In this document: in pieces, positions 57,913 to 64,000 of the stretch
Layout of the letters: each line of letters starts with the position of its first letter
Numbering within the stretch: the stretch's first letter is position 1
Origin: an uncultured Acetatifactor sp.
Lineage (GTDB): Bacteria > Bacillota > Clostridia > Lachnospirales > Lachnospiraceae
NCBI GenBank assembly: GCA_947624245.1
Contig: CANQJL010000010.1
Coordinates: forward strand, 1 to 64,000
Length of the DNA: 64,000 nucleotides
Reading direction: 5' to 3'
The notes under the pieces: generated by a model
The model's database searches: none
Told to the model about the DNA's origin: nothing
What the model saw: only the letters and a program-made list of their open reading frames with translations
Made by a program: the position numbers and the translations under genes

Positions 57913-59966
57913 AGAAAACGTATCTGAAGAATGTTCTGGAAAATATATTTGTCCTGATACTGGCGTTCTACCCTCTGCGGCATATTGCATGGGGGCTGGA
58001 TCTGTGGGATACGGGTTATAACTACGCCAATTTTCAGTACATGGGAACCGAGCACATGGACTCTATGTGGCTGTTCTCCACCTATCTGGCCAACGCGGTG
58101 GGAAGGCTGCTTACAAAGCTTCCGAACGCAGGGAGCCTTTTGGGAATGAACCTGTATACGGGGCTGTTCGTGAGCATTCTTGCGCTGACGGCCTTTTTCT
58201 TTTGCTGCAAGGTGCTTAAGATGCCGTTATTTTTGACGTTTGTGGGAGAGCTTGCGGCCATAAGTATGTGCTGGTGCCCGACGGCGCTTTTGTACAATTA
58301 TCTGACCTACCTGCTTTTGCTGGTGTGCATGATCCTGCTGTATCAGGGGCTGACAAAGGAGAAAAAATGGTGCCTCTTCGCGGCAGGGGTCTGTCTGGGG
58401 GCCAATGTGCTGGTCCGGTTCTCCAACCTGCCGGAAGCGGTACTGATCCTTGCGGTATGGGGATATGACTGGCTTTTGTTCCGCGAACGAAAAAAGGCGG
58501 ACAGCGAGGAAGAAGAAAGACCGCGGCTGTGGCCGACGCTTCTTCGGCACACGCTCTGGTGCCTGCTGGGGTACTTGGCGGCTTTGGCGGTACTGTTCGG
58601 ATACATTCATCTGCGCTACGGCATGGGGGCTTATGTGGAGGGAATCGGACGGCTCTTTGCCATGACGGACGTGGCCACCGACTATAAAGCGGCCTCTATG
58701 CTGCGGGGCGTGATCGGCGTATATGTGGACCATCTGTATTGGGTGAAGCGCATCGGCATTCTGATCTTGGGAGGTATGGCGATTCTTTTCCTGTCCGAAA
58801 GAGCCGGAGCAAAGCTGGATCACGCGCTGAGAAAATCGGACGCCCGCAGCGCCCGGCTTGTAAAAGCAGCTGTGAGGATCCTTGTGGGGCTTCTCGGCGT
58901 GGCCGCCGCAGTCTGGCTTTACCGGAAAGGCCTTTTGGAGCTGATGCCTTGGGAGGACGCCGCAGTGTGGCAGCGGGCTGCAGTATTGGCGGCGGTGCTC
59001 GGTGTAGTGACGGCTCTTGCCTACTGCCTGGGCGCGCGGGCATTTTCTGTGCTGCTTGGGATCGCCATGCTGGGCTGGCTCTGGTTCAGGGGATTCTGCT
59101 CTACGGCATATTACAGCTATGACTCGATACTGCGGCCTGCCGTCCTGTTCCTGATGCTGGCGATGCTGATCGCAGTGGTCCGTATTCTGTATCCGAAGTG
59201 TACGAAGGAAGAGAAGCTGATCGGTATGCTGGTACTGCTTATCGTGGCGGTCACCTCGATCGGCAGCAATACGGGAGTATTTCCGAGCATGAACAATCTG
59301 TTTGTTGCCGCGCCCTATGTGCTGTGTCATTCCTGGGGATTTCTTCGGAAGATAGGGGAGGTGCGGATTCGGAGAACAGCGCTGTCCTCGCTGCCGGCGA
59401 AAGGAATGCTTGCGGCATTTCTTGTGCTGTGTCTGTTTCAATTCGGAATGTTCGGACAAAGCTTTGTCTTTGCGGAGGCCACCGGTGTACGGAATCCGGA
59501 CAGCTATGTGGAAAACAATCCCGTTCTGAAGGGGATTCGAATGAGCGGGGACAAGGCGAGCTGGCTGAGCGGTCTCAGTGAATATATTAACGATAAGGGC
59601 CTTGCGGGACAGGAAGTCATTCTGTACGGAAATATTCCTGCGCTGTCCTATTATCTGCAGATGCCGGCGGCGTTCAACTCCTGGAGCGATTTGGATTCCT
59701 ACAGCAGGGAGCAGATGGAGACGAGGCTGGAGGCCATATCCGAGGAGATGAAATCCGGCGGTGAGCGGCCCGTGGTCATTGCGGAGAAAAATTATGCCCT
59801 TTATCTGGCGGGGGGCAGCAGCGCTCTGCGGGAACTTGCGGATGGGAATCCGAATATGGCCCGTGAGATAGAGGAAGATCAAAAGTGGCTCCTGCTGGTG
59901 GATTTCATGGAGGAGAACGGTTACGAACCCGACTATAGCAACGAGAAGTTTACTGTGTTCCGATAG
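57909..59966 (+). CDS. Large polytopic membrane protein, GT-C glycosyltransferase-like
   Basis: A 685-residue protein with about 12 membrane segments and a soluble C-terminal domain of about 170 residues. The first external loop contains LDLWDTGYNYANFQYMG, similar to the acidic DxD-like loop of GT-C glycosyltransferases that use lipid-linked sugars. The last part (EVILYGNIPALSYYLQMPAA and later) is soluble and outside the cell. I cannot assign a substrate. It is translationally coupled (ATGA overlap) to the acyltransferase, so both probably modify the same surface polymer or lipid. It ends before a large bidirectional terminator. Confidence 0.8.
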   Translation: MKKTYLKNVLENIFVLILAFYPLRHIAWGLDLWDTGYNYANFQYMGTEHMDSMWLFSTYLANAVGRLLTKLPNAGSLLGMNLYTGLFVSILALTAFFFCCKVLKMPLFLTFVGELAAISMCWCPTALLYNYLTYLLLLVCMILLYQGLTKEKKWCLFAAGVCLGANVLVRFSNLPEAVLILAVWGYDWLLFRERKKADSEEEERPRLWPTLLRHTLWCLLGYLAALAVLFGYIHLRYGMGAYVEGIGRLFAMTDVATDYKAASMLRGVIGVYVDHLYWVKRIGILILGGMAILFLSERAGAKLDHALRKSDARSARLVKAAVRILVGLLGVAAAVWLYRKGLLELMPWEDAAVWQRAAVLAAVLGVVTALAYCLGARAFSVLLGIAMLGWLWFRGFCSTAYYSYDSILRPAVLFLMLAMLIAVVRILYPKCTKEEKLIGMLVLLIVAVTSIGSNTGVFPSMNNLFVAAPYVLCHSWGFLRKIGEVRIRRTALSSLPAKGMLAAFLVLCLFQFGMFGQSFVFAEATGVRNPDSYVENNPVLKGIRMSGDKASWLSGLSEYINDKGLAGQEVILYGNIPALSYYLQMPAAFNSWSDLDSYSREQMETRLEAISEEMKSGGERPVVIAEKNYALYLAGGSSALRELADGNPNMAREIEEDQKWLLLVDFMEENGYEPDYSNEKFTVFR

Positions 59967-59978
59967 CCGCAGTGTGAG

Positions 59979-60020
59979 AAAGGGTCCGCAGCTTATAAAA
60001 GCTGCAGACCCTTTTCTTTT
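59979..60020. terminator. Bidirectional terminator overlapping the asnA 3' end
   Basis: A 16-bp stem (59979-59994 and 59999-60014, one mismatch) has an ATAA loop. On the plus strand TTTTCTTTT follows. On the minus strand the stem covers the last asnA codons and stop (59993), with TTTCTC after it. Confidence 0.85.
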
Positions 60021-61003
60021 GCCATATCCATGACCTCATCGGGCCAGAGGGAGCATTGTACTTCGCATATATGAGCTTTTCGCAGGAAGAACATACAGAT
60101 GCGGGACTGACCGATGCCGCCGCCGATGGTAAAGGGAAGTTCCTCGGAGAGAACGGCTTGGTGGAAGGGCAGCTTTGCCCGCTCCGGACAGCCTGCTTTT
60201 TCCAGCTGCTCCAGAAGCGCCTTTTTGTCTACGCGGATTCCCATGCTGGAAAGCTCCAGCGCAATGTCGAGAACGGGATAATATACGATGATATCCGCGT
60301 TCAGCGCCCAGTCGTCGTAGTCCGGCGCCCGCCCGTCATGGGGCTTGCCGTCTCCCAGCTTGTCGCCGATCTGCATGACGCAGACGGCGCCCTTTGCCTT
60401 GGTTATGTAATATTCCCTCTCCTTGGGGCTGTAGTCGGGGAACATTTCCTCCAGTTCTTTCGTGGTAATGAAGAAGATGTCGTGAGGAAGGATCTCCTCG
60501 ATGTAGTCGTATTCGATCGCCATGTATTTCTCCGTCTTGCGCAGCACATTGTATACCGTGCGGACGGTTTCCTTCAAAGTCTCCAGATTCCGGTCCTCTC
60601 TGGTGATGATCTTCTCCCAGTCCCACTGATCCACATAGATGGAGTGGATATTGTCCGTCATCTCGTCCCTGCGGATGGCGCTCATGTCCGTGTAGAGCCC
60701 CTCGCCTACGGAGAAGCCGTACTTTTTCAAGGCGTACCGTTTCCATTTTGCCAGTGAATGCACGATCTCGCCCTGACGCCCGTCCTGATACTTGATGTCA
60801 AATGTCACGGGGCGCTCCACGCCGTTCAGGTTGTCGTTGAGACCGGAAAGCGGATCCACAAAGAGGGGCGCGGACACCCGCAGCAGATGCAGACGTTCGG
60901 CCAGAAGATTCTGAAAAAAATCTTTTACCGTCTTGATGGCCACCTGAGTCTCGTAGAGGTTCAGCTGGGATTTGTAATCGGGGGGCAATGTAATGTTCGA
61001 CAT
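59993..61003 (-). CDS. asnA: Aspartate-ammonia ligase (asparagine synthetase A)
   Basis: A 336-residue enzyme making asparagine from aspartate, ammonia and ATP; it is related to class II tRNA synthetase cores. Visible blocks: NITLPPDYKSQLNLYETQVA, VSAPLFVDPLSGLNDNLNG, RPVTFDI, EGLYTDMSAIRRDE, YVDQWDWEK, ADIIVYYPVLDIALELSSMG and the class II motif-3-like GGGIGQSRICM. The ATG at 61003 follows AAAGGT. It is monocistronic and divergent from the radical SAM gene, with an 18-bp palindrome in its leader. With the aspS-gatCAB operon this gives two routes to asparagine, free and tRNA-bound. Confidence 0.97.
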   Translation of the reverse strand: MSNITLPPDYKSQLNLYETQVAIKTVKDFFQNLLAERLHLLRVSAPLFVDPLSGLNDNLNGVERPVTFDIKYQDGRQGEIVHSLAKWKRYALKKYGFSVGEGLYTDMSAIRRDEMTDNIHSIYVDQWDWEKIITREDRNLETLKETVRTVYNVLRKTEKYMAIEYDYIEEILPHDIFFITTKELEEMFPDYSPKEREYYITKAKGAVCVMQIGDKLGDGKPHDGRAPDYDDWALNADIIVYYPVLDIALELSSMGIRVDKKALLEQLEKAGCPERAKLPFHQAVLSEELPFTIGGGIGQSRICMFFLRKAHICEVQCSLWPDEVMDMAKEKGLQLL

Positions 61004-61056
61004 AATCTTACCTTTCTGAAATGCCGCGAAGGCAGTCTGATCTATCAATAGCTGCT

Positions 61057-61074
61057 ATACAGCATATGCTGTAT
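61057..61074. promoter_or_regulatory. 18-bp perfect palindrome upstream of asnA
   Basis: ATACAGCATATGCTGTAT is fully self-complementary. It lies 54 nt upstream of the asnA start and just after likely minus-strand promoter elements (TTGCCA and TTAAAT, 17 nt apart, at about 61110-61082). It may be a repressor operator or form a 5' hairpin in asnA mRNA. Confidence 0.7.
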
Positions 61075-61147
61075 CCTATATCATTTAACCGCTTTTTTTG
61101 ACTTTTGGCAACTGTTTTTTAAGTATTTTGCAATGGAATAAAAACGC

Positions 61148-61176
61148 TTGCAATTCCGGAAGAGATGTGTTATCTT
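61148..61176 (+). promoter_or_regulatory. Promoter of the radical SAM/DUF4130 pair
   Basis: TTGCAA (61148-61153) and TATCTT (61171-61176) have a 17-nt spacer; transcription should start near 61183, inside the LexA box. Confidence 0.7.
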
Positions 61177-61182
61177 TATATA

Positions 61183-61194
61183 GAACATATGTTC
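61183..61194 (+). promoter_or_regulatory. LexA (SOS) box
   Basis: GAACATATGTTC matches the Gram-positive SOS operator (GAAC, four bases, GTTC) and is a perfect 12-bp palindrome followed by G. It overlies the predicted transcript start of the radical SAM gene, an ideal position for repression. Confidence 0.85.
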
Positions 61195-61237
61195 GGCAGC
61201 AAAAGAAAGCGTGGAAGCGTATGCGGAGAGGAGCGCC

Positions 61238-62590
61238 ATGAATTATCTTGCGGTATCAGGGGAGCAGTCCCTTATGGATAAGCTGGAAATACTGTCTGAC
61301 GCGGCGAAGTACGATGTGGCCTGTACCTCCAGCGGCGTGGAGCGGAAGGGCAGCGGGCAGGGCATGGGGAACTGTGCGGCAGGAGGGATATGCCACAGCT
61401 TCAGCAGTGACGGCAGATGCATTTCCCTGCTGAAGATTCTGCTGACCAACGAGTGCATCTACGACTGCAAGTACTGTCAGAACCGCTGTTCCAACGACAT
61501 TCCCCGGGCCACCTTCACACCGGAGGAGATATGTACGCTGACCATGGAATTTTATCGCAGGAATTACATAGAGGGGCTGTTCCTAAGCTCCGGTATCCTG
61601 CAGAGCCCTGATCTCACCATGGAGCTGATCTGCAGGACGGTCCTGCTGCTCCGCAGCAAATATCATTTCAACGGCTATATCCATGTGAAGGCCATACCGG
61701 GAGCCGATCCGGAGCTCATTCGCAGGACGGGCTTTCTGGTGGACAGAATGAGCGTGAATTTAGAGCTTCCCACCGCAGAAGGGCTGCGGAATCTTGCGCC
61801 GAACAAGCACAGGAAGAACATTCTTGCGCCTATGCGCCAGATTCAGACGGGTATAAGCGCCAACAGAGAGGAGCTTTCGCTGTACCGGCATACGCCGAGG
61901 TTTGTGGGTGGCGGCCAATCTACCCAGATGATCGTGGGGGCCACTCTGGAGAGCGACTGGCAGATCCTTCATGTGGCCGAGAGCCTGTACCGCAAGTTTG
62001 ACTTAAAGCGGGTGTTTTACTCCGCGTTTGTCAATGTGACAGGGGACAAGGCGCTGCCGTCGCTTCCGGGAGGACCGCCGCTTCTGCGGGAGCACAGACT
62101 GTATCAGGCAGACTGGCTCTTACGCTTTTACGGCTTTCAGGCCGCGGAGCTTCTGGATGAAAAACGCCCGTTCTTTAATGTGATGCTGGACCCGAAAGAG
62201 GATTGGGCCGTGCGTCATCTGGAGCATTTTCCGGTGGAGGTCAATCGGGCGCCTCTGGAGCAGCTTTTGCGGGTGCCCGGTATCGGCGTAAAGAGCGCCC
62301 GCAGGATCGTGGCGGCGAGAAGAAGCGCCAATCTCACGTTCGGCGATCTCAAAAAGATGGGGGTAGTGTTGAAAAGGGCGCTGTATTTTATCACCTGCGG
62401 CGGAAAGATGATGTATCCTGTGAAGCTTGACGAGGATTATATCGTGCGCAGCCTTACCGATGCAAGAGACAGGGTGCGGTTCGGCAGTGACGGCATGACC
62501 TACAGGCAGATGTCGCTGTTCGATGTGGAGCAATTCTCGCTTCCCGTCAGTCCGGCAGAGAAGCTGCAGGATGCGGTGGGACAGTTTTGA
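61238..62590 (+). CDS. Putative DNA modification/repair radical SAM protein
   Basis: A 450-residue radical SAM enzyme with the cluster motif C73-x3-C77-x2-C80 (CIYDCKYC) and a preceding Cys-rich stretch (MGNCAAGGICHSF). The C-terminal part contains a helix-hairpin-helix DNA-binding motif, VPGIGVKSARRIVAARR (about 346-362). It matches by eye the family named putative DNA modification/repair radical SAM protein, usually found beside a DUF4130 protein, as here. The ATG at 61238 follows GGAGAGGAGCG; GTG 61211 is unlikely. The LexA box in the promoter indicates induction by DNA damage. The lesion or substrate is not known to me. Confidence 0.93.
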   Translation: MNYLAVSGEQSLMDKLEILSDAAKYDVACTSSGVERKGSGQGMGNCAAGGICHSFSSDGRCISLLKILLTNECIYDCKYCQNRCSNDIPRATFTPEEICTLTMEFYRRNYIEGLFLSSGILQSPDLTMELICRTVLLLRSKYHFNGYIHVKAIPGADPELIRRTGFLVDRMSVNLELPTAEGLRNLAPNKHRKNILAPMRQIQTGISANREELSLYRHTPRFVGGGQSTQMIVGATLESDWQILHVAESLYRKFDLKRVFYSAFVNVTGDKALPSLPGGPPLLREHRLYQADWLLRFYGFQAAELLDEKRPFFNVMLDPKEDWAVRHLEHFPVEVNRAPLEQLLRVPGIGVKSARRIVAARRSANLTFGDLKKMGVVLKRALYFITCGGKMMYPVKLDEDYIVRSLTDARDRVRFGSDGMTYRQMSLFDVEQFSLPVSPAEKLQDAVGQF

Positions 62591-62660
62591 GGGGAATGCA
62601 GAGGGAATGTGAAGAGAAAGCTGAAGGGAATGCGCGCGGCGGCGCACAGGGAGGCGGCAG

Positions 62661-63422
62661 ATGATCATATATCTTTGCGAGGACACGCTGGAGAGCATTT
62701 TTACCGCTATTTACAAGGCTTACGAGGAAAAGCGAGATCCGGCCGACACGGTCTTGAGTTTTACGGATGAGCCGGTATTGTTTGCGGAGTATGCGGAAGT
62801 CGTGCCGGACAGGGACAGGGTGTGCAGTGTGATAAGGACGCTGGAGCGGCGCTTTGGGGAGGCCGACTATCTCTCTTTGTGCATGGCGCTGGCCTCGGAG
62901 AATCCAAAGAAGGCCCAGGCTGTGTACAGGACCGTGGCGGACGGACTTGGCCGCAACGTGGGGAGAGGGCATTTGTTTGACAATCTGGCCGACAGATATG
63001 TGCACGCAGCCTTTGCCATGAGCAGAGGGGCGGGGCGTGAGATTGAGCATCTTCAAGGCTTTGTGAGATTTCAGGAACTGGAGAATCGGGTGCTTTATTC
63101 TGTCATCGGCCCTAAGAACAATATATTGACGTTTCTGATGCCTCATTTTGCCGACCGGCTTCCTCGGGAAAATTTTGTGATATACGATCAAAGGCGCAAT
63201 TTCTTCGGAATTCATCCGGCAGGAAAGCAATGGTATCTGCTTCACGGGGAGGAAGCGGTGCAGCCTGCGCTTTGTCTGTCGAAGGAGGAAGAACAATATC
63301 GGGAGCTGTTCCGCCATTTCTGCCAAAGCATCGCCATACGGGAGCGGCAGAATCTTTCGCTCCAAAAAAGTATGCTTCCTCTGCGGTTTCGGGAATACAT
63401 GACGGAATTTAGGAAAGACTGA
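62661..63422 (+). CDS. DUF4130-type DNA repair partner protein
   Basis: A 253-residue protein of the family that accompanies the radical SAM gene upstream (DUF4130, a possible uracil-DNA-glycosylase-linked group). Typical segments: YLCEDTLESIFTAIYKAYEE, ENPKKAQAVYRTV, the Arg/Glu-rich REIEHLQGFVRFQEL, YSVIGPKNNILTFLMPHFAD and a C-terminal PLRFREYMTEF. No membrane segment or metal motif is seen. The start follows GGGAGGCGGCAG. It is 70 nt after the radical SAM gene and shares its LexA-controlled promoter. Its activity is unknown. Confidence 0.9.
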   Translation: MIIYLCEDTLESIFTAIYKAYEEKRDPADTVLSFTDEPVLFAEYAEVVPDRDRVCSVIRTLERRFGEADYLSLCMALASENPKKAQAVYRTVADGLGRNVGRGHLFDNLADRYVHAAFAMSRGAGREIEHLQGFVRFQELENRVLYSVIGPKNNILTFLMPHFADRLPRENFVIYDQRRNFFGIHPAGKQWYLLHGEEAVQPALCLSKEEEQYRELFRHFCQSIAIRERQNLSLQKSMLPLRFREYMTEFRKD

Positions 63423-63507
63423 AACGATGCAATATTTTACCGCGCGGATTAGGTAAAAATGCTCAAAAATAAGTGGAAAAGAGCAAAAAATTCGGAAAGA
63501 AGACCTC

Positions 63508-63535
63508 TTTACATTTTGCATAATTTGCATATAAT
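63508..63535 (+). promoter_or_regulatory. Promoter of the HPr-like gene
   Basis: TTTACA (63508-63513) and TATAAT (63530-63535) are 16 nt apart. The start site would be near 63542, giving a leader of about 65 nt. Confidence 0.65.
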
Positions 63536-63564
63536 TGTAAAATATAGTACTGATGGTGAAACCG

Positions 63565-63591
63565 TTTTCTTATTGGTCACCGATAAGAAAA
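63565..63591 (+). promoter_or_regulatory. Leader hairpin before the HPr-like gene
   Basis: TTTTCTTATTGGT pairs with ACCGATAAGAAAA over about 12 bp (one G-U pair) with a minimal loop. It ends two bases before the AAAGGAAGG ribosome site and has no T-run, so it may influence translation or mRNA stability. Confidence 0.55.
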
Positions 63592-63607
63592 GAAAGGAAG
63601 GATGGAA

Positions 63608-63832
63608 ATGGTAAGGACAATTCGTTTGACGCCCGATGATGTTCAGCACTTCGTAGATGTAACTTCTCAATGCGATTTCAACATTGACATTTCCTACAAC
63701 AGATATGTGGTGGATGCCAAATCGTTTTTAGGAGTTTACGGTCTTGATTTCAGGAGCCCTTTGACCGTGTCATATGAAGGCCACAATGAGGAACTGGAGG
63801 AGCTGCTGAAGAGCTTGTCTCTGGCAAGCTGA
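63608..63832 (+). CDS. HPr-like protein lacking the active-site histidine
   Basis: A 74-residue protein with the HPr fold pattern: a first strand VRTIRL, then NIDISYNRYVVDAKSFLGVYGLDFRSPLTVSYEGHNEELEELLKSL. The segment DAKSFLGVYGLD aligns with the regulatory Ser46 region (Ser39 here). The region where HPr carries GLHARP with His15 reads TPDDVQHFVD instead, so PEP-dependent phosphorylation cannot occur in the usual way. ATG 63608 has AAAGGAAGG six bases upstream; ATG 63602 lies too close to it. It is monocistronic, with its own promoter and terminator. A regulatory, Crh-like role is possible. Confidence 0.85.
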   Translation: MVRTIRLTPDDVQHFVDVTSQCDFNIDISYNRYVVDAKSFLGVYGLDFRSPLTVSYEGHNEELEELLKSLSLAS

Positions 63833-63890
63833 CAGGCTGCCGGTGCGAGCGGCAATGCGTATGTGGCGATATAGCTGAGCAGTGATATTG

Positions 63891-63938
63891 ACTCCCTATG
63901 AGAGATAGTGTCTATTTCCATAGGGAGTTTTGTGTTTT
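63891..63938 (+). terminator. Terminator of the HPr-like gene
   Basis: A perfect 10-bp stem (ACTCCCTATG 63891-63900 with CATAGGGAGT 63919-63928) and an 18-nt loop lead into TTTGTGTTTT. Confidence 0.87.
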
Positions 63939-63967
63939 CCGGAACCGTCCGGACAGGCGGAGGCAAC

Positions 63968-64000
63968 ATGGCGGATATTTGCGCAGATCAGGAAAAAACA
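63968..64000 (+). CDS. Possible start of a gene cut by the window end
   Basis: ATG at 63968 follows GGCGGAGG with 4-nt spacing, and the frame stays open for 11 codons (MADICADQEKT) to the window edge. It lies 30 nt after a terminator, and no promoter is seen between them. The product cannot be identified. Confidence 0.4.
   Translation, partial: MADICADQEKT

Noticed and set aside
58227..59882. Long antisense open frame opposite the GT-C-like membrane protein
   Set aside because: The reverse complement of hydrophobic codons gives a His/Gln/Arg-rich sequence without hydrophobic core; the sense frame has clear membrane segments and an ATGA-coupled start.

Overview
The window is a 64-kb chromosomal segment of a fairly GC-rich Clostridia bacterium, most likely a Lachnospiraceae member whose genus I cannot name. 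The basis is the gene set: aspS-gatCAB behind a T-box, clostridial-type ThiT with a TPP riboswitch, AddAB, a stand-alone AICAR formyltransferase with a PurO-like cyclohydrolase, DUF6062 and DUF2225 proteins, and the radical-SAM/DUF4130 pair. Promoters are mostly sigma-A type with 17-nt spacers, Shine-Dalgarno sites are strong, and convergent genes are separated by U-tract hairpins. I see no rRNA, tRNA, CRISPR array, insertion sequence or prophage; the segment reads as core chromosome with a few accessory genes.

Layout. 1-5.6 kb: T-box leader, aspS, gatC, gatA, gatB (indirect Asn-tRNA synthesis). 5.6-7.0 kb: two membrane proteins of unknown function, divergently oriented. 7.0-11.2 kb: guaB followed by a GGDEF-EAL protein. 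11.2-13.4 kb: ZTP riboswitch, IMP cyclohydrolase and AICAR formyltransferase. 13.5-17.4 kb: DHH phosphoesterase overlapping a TIR-transmembrane-propeller protein. 17.4-21.4 kb: glnS, DUF2225, MocR-type regulator. 21.5-24.9 kb: acidic membrane protein, putP-tetR and DUF6062. 25-28.4 kb: MBOAT acyltransferase, SGNH protein, dipeptidase. 28.5-30.3 kb: BlaI-M56 regulatory pair. 30.6-41.1 kb: degV, exoA, mpg, addB, addA and a SUFU-domain protein, which is a DNA-repair-rich stretch. 41.1-45.0 kb: thiT with its TPP riboswitch, a 19-bp repeat array, and a translational GTPase fused to an NYN endonuclease domain. 45.1-49.1 kb: MraY-like transferase, greA, a HAD-CPBP fusion and a glycosyltransferase. 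49.2-55.4 kb: gltBD. 55.5-60 kb: DUF1016 nuclease, acyltransferase 3 and a large membrane protein. 60-64 kb: asnA, a LexA-box-controlled radical SAM/DUF4130 pair, and an HPr-like protein without the phosphorylated histidine.

How the genes work together. Three riboswitch-type leaders (T-box, ZTP, TPP) match the genes they precede. Asparagine metabolism recurs: the T-box specifier contains AAC, the operon makes Asn-tRNA, and asnA lies near the other end. Because glnS is also present, GatCAB probably serves mainly tRNA-Asn. DNA repair is represented by exoA, mpg, addAB and the SOS-box radical SAM pair. The most unusual items are the GTPase-NYN fusion with unstable repeats at its 3' end, the DHH/TIR/propeller pair, the LexA-controlled radical SAM module, the duplicated Cys/His module in DUF6062, and two arrays of short repeats in intergenic regions.
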